In this document: positions 36,523 to 45,730 of the stretch, piece after piece
Position numbering within the stretch: the first letter of the stretch is position 1
Layout: every line of letters starts with the position of its first letter
Origin: Chamaesiphon minutus PCC 6605
Lineage (GTDB): Bacteria; Cyanobacteriota; Cyanobacteriia; Cyanobacteriales; Chamaesiphonaceae
Reading direction: 5' to 3'
Assembly: GCF_000317145.1 (NCBI RefSeq)
Contig: NC_019697.1
Location: 1,674,001 to 1,738,000, forward strand
DNA: 64,000 nucleotides
Translations under genes and position numbers: made by a program
Notes under the pieces: generated by a model
Databases searched by the model: none
Told to the model about the DNA's origin: nothing
What the model saw: the letters and a program-made list of their open reading frames with translations, nothing else

Positions 36523-37947
36523 CAGCAATTCCAAATTCAAAAATCTAGGAAGAGTTGGCGACCAGAGTGGAAGCCGAGCCGTAAAGCATGAAATCAATCA
36601 AAGAAGGCCAACTCTCAAAGAGTAAATATTTGGTAAGACTGAGGATATCTTGAAAAAAGCCTTTACGAGTAACACGCTTGAGACGAATCTGTCCATATGC
36701 AAGATCTGTTAAATGCAAAACAGTGTGAAAAAGGAATGCCAACAGGTTCAGCGTCAATAAACAAGCAGCTAAATGCTGCTGACCATGCCCAAAGTTATGC
36801 TCCAGATGATATCCCTTTGTTTTGAGCACATTATGATTTTCATTTTCGGTCTTCCAACGACATCGACCAGCCGCAGCAACCAGAGGTACGCTCTGTTCGT
36901 TTAATTCATGGCGGGTAATAAATGAATTTTCATATAATATTTCTCCATCTGATTGGCGGGTATGGATTAGTTTACACCAATTGACCTTCATTGCTGGCTG
37001 GGAGTCCCTTAGAGGAATTCCATTCACATATTGATAGCTATATAATTCGCTTGAATTGCTGTTCCACTGTTTCACTTCTAGCTTTTTCACCTCGCCAATA
37101 CCATCCAAGTATTTCAACCAATCATAAACAGCAGTATGAGACGTTTCTAAACAGGTAAAGATAAAGTTCATTCCCGACGCTATCACCTGTTCACACATTG
37201 GTTGGTGACTGTAGAGGTCATCTCCGAGTAGAGTGATTGCTTGTCCTTGGAATTCTGGGGCATGAGTTTTGAGCCATCGTTTAGCTGCTGCCACTTCGCA
37301 GTCCTGCTTCTGGTGACCATCTTGAGGTGTGATGAATTCTGGAGCTAAGGAAATTACTTGAGATTGCCCAGGCGCAACTATTACAGGCAAAATGGCACTG
37401 TGGAAGTAAGTTACTGTGCCATTTTTGTGGGTACGGCTCGAACAGCATTTACAGTTGAGTTTGTGCGAGTCAAAATACTGAGTTCCATCCAGCGCAACTA
37501 GTAATCCACCGAGATATTCAAACGGTTTCAAGTGACCTTCTCGTCTTAAAGACTGATAGACGTGATTGAATACTCCAAATAGTGCCGTGGCTGAAATTTC
37601 ATCCAGGATATTCCGAATTTGCGGCACTGTTGGGATTTTAATCATGCCAAACAGTGTCTGAGCATTGCTTTTGCCCTGATTGCTATTCATGTGCCGCTGA
37701 TGTTCTAAAAAGGATTCGCTTTGCATGAAAAACATCGAAAATGCTCCCAACACAGCATCTCTGATGGTGTATTTAGTGCCATTGCTGGCAAGGCGCGGAT
37801 CTTTCATCTGAAGAATTGCTCGGTTCAGATAGACTATCAATACCCCAAAACTCAGCTTCATTGGCTCCATTCTGCTTCTCTTTTTGAAGTCTCTCTATTC
37901 TCCTGCTCACCCTACCAAGTTGTCAAAATCTGAATTTGGAATTGCTG
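36523..37947. mobile_element. Insertion sequence, 1425 bp, 9-bp target duplication
   Basis: Terminal inverted repeats CAGCAATTCCAAATTCA at 36523-36539 and 37931-37947, perfect over 17 bases. Flanked by direct repeat CATCTACCA at 36514-36522 and 37948-37956. Complete and carrying one transposase. Confidence 0.92.
36545..37870 (-). CDS. DDE transposase (IS4-superfamily / ISNCY-like)
   Basis: 441 residues filling the IS. DDE-type features: GGLLVALDGTQYFDSHKLNC (first Asp) and AITLLGDDLYSHQPMCEQV (second Asp), then WKTENENHNVLKTKGYHLEH with FGHGQQHLAACLL, where the catalytic Glu is expected in the KTENEN segment. The cysteine cluster CKCCSSRTHKNG may bind zinc. Family placement is tentative because the product is distinct from classic IS4. 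ATG at 37870. It looks intact. Confidence 0.85.
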   Translation of the reverse strand: MEPMKLSFGVLIVYLNRAILQMKDPRLASNGTKYTIRDAVLGAFSMFFMQSESFLEHQRHMNSNQGKSNAQTLFGMIKIPTVPQIRNILDEISATALFGVFNHVYQSLRREGHLKPFEYLGGLLVALDGTQYFDSHKLNCKCCSSRTHKNGTVTYFHSAILPVIVAPGQSQVISLAPEFITPQDGHQKQDCEVAAAKRWLKTHAPEFQGQAITLLGDDLYSHQPMCEQVIASGMNFIFTCLETSHTAVYDWLKYLDGIGEVKKLEVKQWNSNSSELYSYQYVNGIPLRDSQPAMKVNWCKLIHTRQSDGEILYENSFITRHELNEQSVPLVAAAGRCRWKTENENHNVLKTKGYHLEHNFGHGQQHLAACLLTLNLLAFLFHTVLHLTDLAYGQIRLKRVTRKGFFQDILSLTKYLLFESWPSLIDFMLYGSASTLVANSS

Positions 37948-37997
37948 CATCTACCAGCTTCAGCCCGACTTTCGACTCAGAGTAGGTCGCATTCTTT

Positions 37998-38039
37998 CTA
38001 GTTCTAGCTATATAATTAAAACTATTCAGCTAGAACTAG
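37998..38039. repeat. Inverted repeat element copy 1 (TAGTTCTAGCT family)
   Basis: CTAGTTCTAGCT at 37998-38009 and AGCTAGAACTAG at 38028-38039, an 18-base spacer. It lies directly before the gene at 38052. Confidence 0.7.
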
Positions 38040-38051
38040 AGATGATTGCCA

Positions 38052-38774
38052 ATGCCAATCCGAATGTGTGCCTATGGCTTTAGCTGCGCGTCCATGATGA
38101 TGGCACCAGGACTGACAGCCGAAGATTGTCCCAATAAAAACATTTGTGGCACGATTCGCCAACTAACCGAAGAAGATCGAGTCGAGCTGCATTACGCCAG
38201 AATCGAAAACAACGTGCGGACGATCGACACCATCATAACGAACAGGCGAGATGCCGCCCTCTACTTACTATCAACTCGCGCTTGTCCCCAAACTCCTGCA
38301 TCCCTGGGCGTAACAGCAACACTCGCTCGACTGTGCTCGACACTCTCACTTATAGAAGAAACGATCGCCCAGTTAAGTAGCGAAGATTCTTATATTGCCC
38401 CCATCGGCGTAGAAGCTCACCGCTATCTAGTCAAACGACCTTACGGAATATATCAATACAATAAATTGACTTCTAGGGAAGCCATCTTTCCACCCCAGGA
38501 GCGAGAAGCGGAGTCGGTGCGGCGAGGTTCCCTCGCCATGCAACCGACCCAAGAAGAATCGGTAAAAGTAATTCACCTATCGTCAGATTACGACAGTCGA
38601 AATTTTGAGGGGAGAGCCGGAATCGAGCGCAGAAACAGATTGCTGGCGATCGATACTGCGCTCAATGCGGCCGAAGCACTTTTAAATCGAGCGATTGAAG
38701 CTGCTGCCAATCCCCCAGTGAACGAGGTAGTGGCTGAAAAAATCGCCCGCATTCCGCTCGAAGATGGGGTGTAG
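38052..38774 (+). CDS. Hypothetical protein with an embedded dispersed repeat
   Basis: 240 residues from ATG 38052 (TTG at 38046 is possible). Unrecognised. The N-terminus has cysteines (MCAYGFSCASMM, CPNKNICGTI), the rest is helical (EERIARLCSTLSLIEETIAQ-like, DTALNAAEALLNRAIEAA). Bases 38508-38531 carry a 24-nt repeat, also present inverted in the neighbouring gene at 39738-39761, giving AESVRRGS in this protein and AESLRRGS in the other, so the repeat is translated in the same frame in both. Inverted-repeat copies 1 and 2 flank the gene. Confidence 0.6.
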   Translation: MPIRMCAYGFSCASMMMAPGLTAEDCPNKNICGTIRQLTEEDRVELHYARIENNVRTIDTIITNRRDAALYLLSTRACPQTPASLGVTATLARLCSTLSLIEETIAQLSSEDSYIAPIGVEAHRYLVKRPYGIYQYNKLTSREAIFPPQEREAESVRRGSLAMQPTQEESVKVIHLSSDYDSRNFEGRAGIERRNRLLAIDTALNAAEALLNRAIEAAANPPVNEVVAEKIARIPLEDGV

Positions 38775-38803
38775 TAGATCGATCTGGCTGGCAGGAGAAT
38801 TTT

Positions 38804-38847
38804 TATAGTTCTAGCTTATCAATCATAATATTATAGCTAGAACTATA
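38804..38847. repeat. Inverted repeat element copy 2
   Basis: TATAGTTCTAGCT at 38804 and AGCTAGAACTATA at 38835, between the convergent ends of the genes at 38052 and 38925. It could act as a bidirectional terminator. Confidence 0.7.
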
Positions 38848-38924
38848 GAAAATGTACCTCTAAAGAACCGGATCGCCACCTGAGACGATCGAGATTAAGG
38901 CGATCGATCGAAAGCCAGCAGAAC

Positions 38925-39959
38925 TCAAAGATGCTCGGCTCGCGGATGAAAATCGGGACAGTAACACTCCAAAGGCACTCCAGTCGGAAGACCCAATGGG
39001 TAGATAGCGCAACAAGTACCACCCAATAGAGCGGAGTGAGAGGCACATTGCAAGCATTGCTGAGTTTGAGTCTCAATCCTCAATTTAGTTGCCTGAGATT
39101 TAGCCACAATCGCCCGCGCAATCGCTAATCTTTTACCCCTACCCTCCAGCCATTCGGCATACTCTTGGGCATGTGTCGATAGGAAATCTTCGATCCGCAC
39201 GAGCGCGTACATCTTCATCGGCGCGTAATAACGCCCGTGGGGATTATCAAGTAATAAATCTGGCTCACCAATTCGCGCCAGCCAACCATCGGAAATTAAA
39301 TAAATCGATTGTAAATTGGCATTACTGATATATTTAGGCTGCACGGGTTGAGTGTCCTCAACGCGATACAACAACCGCCAACGACACTCGCCATCGGGAT
39401 GGCTAGAGCGAAAATAAACGGCTGCTGGTTTGGCTCCATGCTTGAGTTCGAGCCTTTTACTCCCAATTTCCCACAGCGTTTTTAAACCTTGACGATGGTT
39501 TTTATCCCAAGACGCGATTGGGTAAAAGTTTGGCTCGCACTCTTCAAACTCAGTACGCGCAAATAACAGATCGAAATTGGGATCGCCGAGCGGATCGCGA
39601 CGTGCGGCAATCGGCTTGGTTGAATGCTTTAATTGAAGGTTAGAGCGCAATGCGGTGTCGATTGAGATTGCGTCCTGCCAGTTTATAACCTTTGCTTGGG
39701 TCTTTTGCATGGCTGGTCGGGTCGATCGACCCGACCAGGAACCTCGCCGCAAAGACTCCGCTGCCGCCCCTGGAACTATAGGCAAGCCCAAACACTTAGC
39801 TCGTGGTTTTTTCAGCCACGAGCGATAGCAACATTGGCATTTCCATCCACCTTCAGTTTTTACCAATTCATGCGCTCGGTCTGGATCTTGCCAGGAGCTA
39901 TCTACTCTCGATCGAGAGCGATTGTTTGTCGATATTGTATCCTCACTCATCCGTACCAT
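38925..39959 (-). CDS. Hypothetical protein, Cys-rich at both ends
   Basis: 344 residues (ATG at 39959 or 39950). Unrecognised. The N-terminus has CQCCYRSWLKKPRAKC and the C-terminus CLQCASHSALLGGTCCAIYP with CYCPDFHP, possible zinc sites. The middle (LISDGWLARIGEPDLLLDNP, VEDTQPVQPKYISNANLQS) looks globular. An in-frame insertion near residue 67-84 (AESLRRGS and SGRSTRPA) derives from the 24-nt repeat plus a perfect 26-bp palindrome at 39713-39738. It converges with the gene at 38052; the pair looks like one accessory module. Confidence 0.6.
   Translation of the reverse strand: MVRMSEDTISTNNRSRSRVDSSWQDPDRAHELVKTEGGWKCQCCYRSWLKKPRAKCLGLPIVPGAAAESLRRGSWSGRSTRPAMQKTQAKVINWQDAISIDTALRSNLQLKHSTKPIAARRDPLGDPNFDLLFARTEFEECEPNFYPIASWDKNHRQGLKTLWEIGSKRLELKHGAKPAAVYFRSSHPDGECRWRLLYRVEDTQPVQPKYISNANLQSIYLISDGWLARIGEPDLLLDNPHGRYYAPMKMYALVRIEDFLSTHAQEYAEWLEGRGKRLAIARAIVAKSQATKLRIETQTQQCLQCASHSALLGGTCCAIYPLGLPTGVPLECYCPDFHPRAEHL
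39713..39738. repeat. 26-bp perfect palindrome inside a coding sequence
   Basis: CTGGTCGGGTCGA at 39713 followed at once by its complement TCGACCCGACCAG. It encodes SGRSTRP on both strands, adjacent to the 24-nt repeat (39738-39761). Confidence 0.75.
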
Positions 39960-40086
39960 CCGCGATGCTGTGACTTACTATCCATATTTTATGCAACAAT
40001 GGGGTCACGATCGAATATGGCGAGCGCACAGGCCGAGCTACTGGAGCGATTGTCACACCCATCCCGATTTGTTAGTCCATCCCTCA

Positions 40087-40126
40087 TAGTTCTAGCTAAG
40101 TAAATTAAGTATTTTAGCTAGAACTA
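40087..40126. repeat. Inverted repeat element copy 3
   Basis: TAGTTCTAGCT at 40087-40097 and AGCTAGAACTA at 40116-40126, 128 bases before the start of the gene at 39959. Confidence 0.7.
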
Positions 40127-40160
40127 CTGACAACGAGTGAAATTACTTGTTGGTTGTAGA

Positions 40161-40200
40161 GATTGATTTAATTTCAGATCTCGATCTATGTCGATCTCTA
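40161..40200. repeat. 40-nt direct repeat, left copy
   Basis: 36 of 40 bases match 50009-50048. The core GATCTCGATCTATGTCGAT also occurs inverted at about 49854-49884. Candidate transposon end or recombinase site. Confidence 0.55.
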
Positions 40201-40430
40201 TCTTTGCATTACCCAAACAAACCAAGTGTTAATCGCTGTAAACTATATTTAACGGGTATTCCAGCAAAGTTACTGTTCTACACCCCGATCGACATAAACG
40301 ACCAAAAGCCGTTAACTTAGATATAGATTTAGATAAACCTGGATCGCCCAAAGTCTTTACTTTTCACTTCAAAGCCTTACTGGATGTGATGTTGCCAGGG
40401 TATTTGTTCAATTTACGACCATAAACACAA

Positions 40431-40497
40431 TTTAACTTTATCTTTAACTCTATCTTTGTCTTTTTAACCCTATCTCTAACCCTATCTAAGTCTATCT
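40431..40497. repeat. Degenerate tandem repeats, about 12-bp period
   Basis: Units TTTAACTTTATC, TTTAACTCTATC, TTTGTCTTT, TTAACCCTATC, TCTAACCCTATC and a partial TAAGTCTATC in a row; an AACYCTATC motif recurs near 49855 on the other strand. Iteron-like. Confidence 0.6.
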
Positions 40498-40588
40498 TGC
40501 CTGGTAGTGCCAGCACAAATCACGATTCAAGAGACTCGAAGCTCAGCTCGGTCGCAAAAACCAGGAAATCAGGAGTAAATTTGCACCC

Positions 40589-41182
40589 TCAATCAGTAAA
40601 ATAAATACAACAGGTACTCAGATCGTAAAGGCTGCCCTCTCCACATAAAAAAGGTGCCTTAGCTCCAGTATTCTGAATTAGTTGGTAGATATCCTCATTG
40701 CCCTCAAAATTAGAACCATAACAAACTTGCAGTCGGACATAGTTAAGCTGATAAAGCTGAGTCACAAAAGTTCTCACGATATTATTACACATACTCGAAC
40801 ATGCTTGCAGTTGGCCGATACTAAAAGTTTGCAAAATTCGCATACTCATCCAGATTCGCTGACAAACCGTCCGAAAGTAGAGCGTGTTTTGGATAGGTTT
40901 TGCCTTTTTTGTACCTGGTATTCGCGGTCTAGGCTTGAGAGTATAAAATTTAAGCTGTGAATAGTACGTCGAATGCACTCGATATCGAGTGCGATTTCTA
41001 GCACGAGTGAGGAATCCTGCTGCTTCCCAGTAAGAAATTAAGATCGCCGCATTAGTTTCATCAATCCGGCTCCAGAAGGTAAGACGGCAGGGATCGCAAC
41101 TTTTACGCCATAGCTCCAACCAACAAGGTTGTCGATAGAATTCATCCGCATCATCTAACTTGTCCGCAATCGTTTTCTTCAT
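40589..41182 (-). CDS. Winged-helix-like protein of the Mu-like operon
   Basis: 197 residues from ATG 41182, with a strong GGAGG eight bases upstream. Unrecognised. A basic segment (TRARNRTRYRVHSTYY, KPRPRIPGTKKAKP) is followed by helical QRIWMSMRILQTFSIGQLQA, CNNIVRTFVTQLYQLNYVRL, which looks like a winged helix-turn-helix, so DNA binding is likely. It is the last gene of the Mu-like operon, 48 bases after the ATPase. In Mu-like systems this location often holds target or regulation factors; here it is inferred from position alone. Confidence 0.6.
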   Translation of the reverse strand: MKKTIADKLDDADEFYRQPCWLELWRKSCDPCRLTFWSRIDETNAAILISYWEAAGFLTRARNRTRYRVHSTYYSQLKFYTLKPRPRIPGTKKAKPIQNTLYFRTVCQRIWMSMRILQTFSIGQLQACSSMCNNIVRTFVTQLYQLNYVRLQVCYGSNFEGNEDIYQLIQNTGAKAPFLCGEGSLYDLSTCCIYFTD

Positions 41183-41229
41183 ATTACCAACCTCCAAATT
41201 TCCTCAATTAACACTAATATTCAATTACT

Positions 41230-41949
41230 TTAATCATCGTTATAGTCTACTTGACGAGCGAAAAAGAATGGACGATCTGCCCACTGTTGAGAGTCGATCT
41301 TTTCCCAACATTGAACCCTCGCAAATGACTCAATCCGGCTCAATCCCACCGTAATCAGCCGAATACTCCCCTTTGAAGCCTTGTGTAATCGATCGAGTAA
41401 ATCTGCTTGCACTTCCACTAAACAAAGTTCTTTAGTTAACAGTTGGGTGTCTTCCAGATCGCAGGGTTTAAAATTCACCCACTGCGAAATTCGACCAGCC
41501 ACAATTTTGCGTCGGGCGAGTAATTTCTCCAACTTATTGGAACCAATCAGCCAGACGGGAAGTTCGGCTAGATCGTGAATGTCTCGTGCCGCATCAATCA
41601 TCCGGGGATTGTGAAATAAATAATCAGCTTCATCGATAAATAACGGACGCTGACTCAGTTTCATCTGCTCCACAATTACTTGTAACATCTGAGCGGGGAA
41701 ACGCGGGGGTGGGATCGATAGCTCTGCCAGAATCGCCATTAACATCGTCGTCGGCGACCATAAAGACACCGCTCGGACATAAATTCCCCGTTCCCGATTC
41801 ACCAGCCAAGCGGCGGCGGTTGATTTGCCAAAACCAGTTGGTGCATAGATTAATCCCATTCTAGGAATTCCTGGCTCGCGTCTTTGGGACTCTTGAAAGC
41901 CACTGGATAAACTGATAATATTTTTTGTAGTAACAATTTTGTAGCGCAT
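41230..41949 (-). CDS. MuB-like transposition ATPase (AAA+)
   Basis: 239 residues from ATG 41949 (an ATG at 42018 would overlap the transposase end by 22 bases). Walker A YAPTGFGKST at residues 35-44 after GIPRMGLIY, Walker B RPLFIDEADYLF, arginine region LIGSNKLEKLL. AAA+ ATPases of the MuB/TnsC/TniB group choose and mark target DNA and activate the transposase. The length is near MuB's (about 310) and shorter than TnsC. It sits immediately downstream of the MuA-like gene as in Mu. Intact. Confidence 0.85.
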   Translation of the reverse strand: MRYKIVTTKNIISLSSGFQESQRREPGIPRMGLIYAPTGFGKSTAAAWLVNRERGIYVRAVSLWSPTTMLMAILAELSIPPPRFPAQMLQVIVEQMKLSQRPLFIDEADYLFHNPRMIDAARDIHDLAELPVWLIGSNKLEKLLARRKIVAGRISQWVNFKPCDLEDTQLLTKELCLVEVQADLLDRLHKASKGSIRLITVGLSRIESFARVQCWEKIDSQQWADRPFFFARQVDYNDD

Positions 41950-42255
41950 TATTTTCACTCTTAAATAAAGATCGTTCGCTCGGCATAGATAACTCCTCAG
42001 AACTTCTCTATTAGCCATGTTTGAAACTGCTGCTCTTGTTCGGGACTGGTATAAGCTTTGAGTACGCCCAATCCTTCCGGTTCTCGAACATAGTAAAGTA
42101 AACTCTGCTTATCCTCAATCGATAAACTTTGTCGATCTCGCCAACGTGCCAGTGCCTCTTGCAGCAGGGGACGACGATCCACGACTGTCAATTGAGAAGT
42201 AATCCGTCCCATCAGCCAATCAAAAAATTGCCTTTCTTCCTGTGAAGAACTAGTA

Positions 42256-43545
42256 TAGAGCGGCGGAAATAAACCAAGTATCTAAGAGGTTAGAGGTTTA
42301 CCCTTGTAAGTCCATTTGAAGGGTTTGGCCATCGTAATGTTAAAGTAGTCCACAAACTCATGGATCCGGGCTTTCAAGTGATTTGTACTGGTAAAGCTAC
42401 CGCGTCGTAACAATTTCCGTACTAGAATCCCAAACCAGATCTCAATCTGATTCATCCAAGAACAATGTTTGGGCGTGTAATGAATCACTAGCCGATGGTT
42501 TGGGTCGGCTAAAAATTGCGCTCGCGTCTCCATTGACTTCAAAATCCCCGACTGACCTTTAACACCCAGCTCCTGTGGAGTTGTCTCTAATCCGGCCACC
42601 AGCCTAACCAGCGTCTCGGATTGATGGGTATTGAGACAATCCATGACCAAATGGTATTTTGCGGCAGTGGGATATTGTGCTAAGGAACGGGTGACATGCT
42701 CGGCGAAATCAGCTTCGGTTCGAGTTGCGCCCACACTGGCCAACGCAATTCGACCAGTTGCCACATCGAAACTGGCAATTAATGATTGAGTTCCGTGTCG
42801 AGTATATTCAAACTCTACACGTTCGCACTGTCCTGGTTTCATCGGAATATTTGGCATAGTTCTCTCCAGTGCTTGAATCCCAGTCATTTCGTCCAGGCTG
42901 AGGGTGACTTCTCCTGTCAGCGCACGTTGGGGTGCTTGTTCGTAGACACGACAGATGTGTTCAACTTTGTGCCCCAATTCTGGGTCGGGGGGGGATGCAA
43001 CCAGTAACTACTCTGGTGGGGTTTGAGTTCGGCTTCAGCTAGGAGTCTGCCCACATGTCGCTGGCTAATCGATGCGACGATGCCCTGTTTTATCAGTTCG
43101 GCGGCTAATTCTCTGCTCGTCCACTGACTGATGGGACGGCCGTACTGTTCGGGCGGGGCACATGCGATGGCGTATAGTTGTGTGATTTGTTCGAGGGTGA
43201 AGGTGGCTGGCGCACCTGGTCGCACGGCATCCATCAGCCGCTCGATGGCTGGCAGTTGTCGATCCTTCAACTCCAACCATCTGTTTCGCCATAATCTACT
43301 CATATCCTTGCTAATTTCTAATGTCTCAGCAATCTCACCGTGACTTTTCCCTTGGGCTGCCAAGACGATGATTTTGGCTCGGAGTGCGATTTGTTGTGGC
43401 GTTTTCTTGCGCTTGAGTAGTTGTTGTAGTTCGGCTTGTTCTACTTCATTGAGTGTAATTAGGGCAGCGGATAATCTTGGCATCCTCTGTGTTCCTCTCA
43501 TTTTGATGAGCTGCTTTCAATCATAGGTCTATTTACGCCGCTCTG
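42256..43545. mobile_element. IS630-type element, TA target duplication
   Basis: 1290 bp with inverted ends (T/C)AGAGCGGCG(G/T)AAATA(A/G)ACC and TA at both flanks (42254-42255 and 43546-43547). Encodes two overlapping transposase frames that look like one gene with a single-base shift. It inserted in ACTAG-TA-CTAGT, restoring the MuA frame when removed. Confidence 0.88.
42282..43501 (-). pseudogene. IS630-family transposase in two frames, shifted at a C8 run
   Basis: Frame 1 (43501-42917) encodes the helix-turn-helix half (EIAETLEISKDMSRLWRNRW, GRPISQWTSRELAAELIKQG). Frame 2 (42977-42282) encodes the DDE core: [25 protein letters not shown] and [20 protein letters not shown]. They meet at a run of eight C (coding strand; plus 42987-42994); nine C, or a -1 slip on this run, gives one protein reading [20 protein letters not shown]. 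So it is either a frameshift mutation or programmed -1 frameshifting. Joined length about 390 residues. Confidence 0.85.
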
Positions 43546-45730
43546 TACTAGTAACAGCAGCCAGAAAACCTCGTCCTTCAGGTAAGGATAAGTGTTGCAT
43601 TAACAATTCCAATTCACTGGTTTCCAAAACTGGGCGAGTTTGCTGCTGTTGCCAACGATTTATCAATTCTTCTACCCGATATTGCCGCGATTGTTGTTGT
43701 TCTTGCAGCAGTAACTGTTGCTCGGACTCTGCTTCTAGCCGTTTTAGCTCTTGATGATACCGTTCTAGTTCTATTGTTGGTGGTTCTACATCAGAGCGAG
43801 CTTCAGACTCTGTAATCGCAGCAGTTATCGCTTGAATTGCTGGATAATCATGAAGTTTAGATTTGAAAACTTCTGTCAGTTCTTGAGCCGTTTTACCAAC
43901 TAGCAAATAAGGATCGCTGGCTAGTTTACGCAGTAATGTTTTACCACGCTTGCGAATCTGACTCACCGATCGCAGCAAGATTTCATAGAGATGTCTGGCA
44001 CGATTGGCAATGTCAGCCAGATCGATATCTGCGGCTTCCCGCCACACAGCTTGGCAAACAAATTTAGTCAGTCGATCGCTACCATAAACATAGATAGTAC
44101 GAGGCTGTTGTGGATCGAAGCAGACATAGACAGTTTTGCCAATCCAACCAGCGAGTTCCGCCGCGACGTACAGACGACCACAAACTGAGATACCTTGCCT
44201 TCCAACTTGTCGCGTCCCCTCCTTGCCTGGTGCTGTCATCATTAAAAAATCTAGCTCGCGTGGATTGTGGATCTGGTGTGGCACCCAACCACCATCAACC
44301 GCTGCCGCTAAAACCTCCAGCGGAGATTTACCCTCTAGTCCAATCCCCGCTCGTCCGTGTGGACGTTGCTCGTAATCTAACCGCCAGAGATCGCACCACC
44401 GTTGAAAATCCTCAACTGACATCGCCAGTTCGATTCCAGCACAATTTCGATTGGATGAAGCACGTAACGATTGACGTTCTGCAACGCTGTGACCGACAAA
44501 AAAGGGGTTTTTAACTAGATCCCGATGTTGAAAAGTCCGGTTGAACCGTTCGACAAACGGCTTTTGTTCGGGATGCCCAGGTAAACAGCGCAAATCTTCG
44601 GTATCCACTCCTAAATTAGCCAGAAACCTTTGAACGCGGCGGCTGAGATATTCCTTGCCACAATCGGTGCGGATCTGTTCTGGCACTCCCCACTTCAAAA
44701 TTGCCCGAGCAATTAACAGACAAACAGCCTCACCATTGTTCTGGGCTGACACTTTCAGCATCACTCGGCGGGTAAAAATATCGATACAGGCAATTACAAA
44801 TACTCGATCCAGTCGAATCTCACCAGCACGTTCCGATTTACACTCGATATCAACGCGCATCGAGTCGATCTCCCACACCTGATTCGGGCGAAATACATTT
44901 TGCGATCTCGACCCAAATGCTGGACTGACCGTTCCTTTAACCCGATCTGGCGACATGTACATTGCCCACTCCTGCGGACGATTGGAGCGGAATTGCCTCA
45001 GCCACGCTCGTACTTGTCCGAGCGAACAAGTCTCAGGATCTAACCCAAATTCAAACTGCAAGATGTCATAAATCTGGCTTGCACCCCAATGCTTGCCACC
45101 AGCAGCCAGACAAGTTTCAATCGCCGCTGGCAAGTCTGGATCTGAGTCAATTCTGCCAGTGCCACGACGATGACCGTAGTTGCCACCGAGTGCCGAGATG
45201 GTAGGAGCTTCTCGACGCAGCTTTTGTTTGGCTTTAAGGGTACTGCGAGAGAGCTTGGGCAGGTACGCATAAACCCAATTTACTAGAGCTAATTGTCGGT
45301 CGTTATAAGCTCGAACGAAGGCTGTATCTCGATCTAGTACCGTCTCAAATGTATTGCTAGCGCACCAATGTTCGTAGGCTCTGAGAATTGCCAGCCAAGC
45401 ATCGATCCGTTGCTCGCTCGTTGGTTTGACTTGCTGTACTTGAGGTCTGACCTTTGGACTCCCGATTGAAGGCTCGATATTTACATCGACTATCCGACCG
45501 GAGTTATGAATCAATGCTGTTTGAGCTGTTTGTGGCAAGCTATTGTAAGCGTACTCTCGACCGCCGCCGCGCCCCGTTCGCTGCCGCGACTGCCATTGTT
45601 CGGCTTTGGCTTTTCTTGCAACGTTGTTGGGCAAAGCTGGTAGATCTGGTAATCCTGCTAGCTCGAATGCTGAGTACCATTGTTTCATATTGGCTCCACT
45701 TTAGAATTATCACAGACGATTGAAATCCTC

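Larger units (their letters stand above)
40127..40588. other. Noncoding region with possible transposon end sites
   Basis: Contains a 40-base sequence at 40161-40200 shared at 36 of 40 positions with 50009-50048, and degenerate 12-base tandem repeats at 40431-40497. No gene is visible. Best read as the left control or end region of the Mu-like element to its right. Confidence 0.45.
41997..45688 (-). pseudogene. MuA-like DDE transposase, C-terminus split by an IS630 element
   Basis: Pieces 45688-43548 and 42255-41997 join in frame (AAVTS then SSSQEERQFFDWLM...) to about 800 residues. The N-terminus is a MuA-type winged-helix end-binding domain (MKQWYSAFELAGLPDLPALP, GRGGGREYAYNSLP); the rve core has WEIDSMRVD near residue 272, IRTDCGKEY near 337 and FVERFNRTF near 376 (D, D, E), followed by the Mu beta-barrel and a Gln-rich coiled C-terminus that in Mu binds MuB. 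As it stands, the first piece ends TSTERRK, within IS630, lacking about 85 residues needed for MuB and ClpX interaction. GGAG precedes the ATG by 6 bases. Confidence 0.85.

Noticed and set aside
40127-40588. CRISPR array suggested by tandem repeats
   Set aside because: Units are about 12 bp, degenerate and lack unique spacers; no cas gene anywhere in the window.
40589-45688. CRISPR-associated (Tn7-like, type V-K) transposon
   Set aside because: The transposase has a MuA-type N-domain, the ATPase is MuB-like, and there is no TniQ, Cas12k or CRISPR array.
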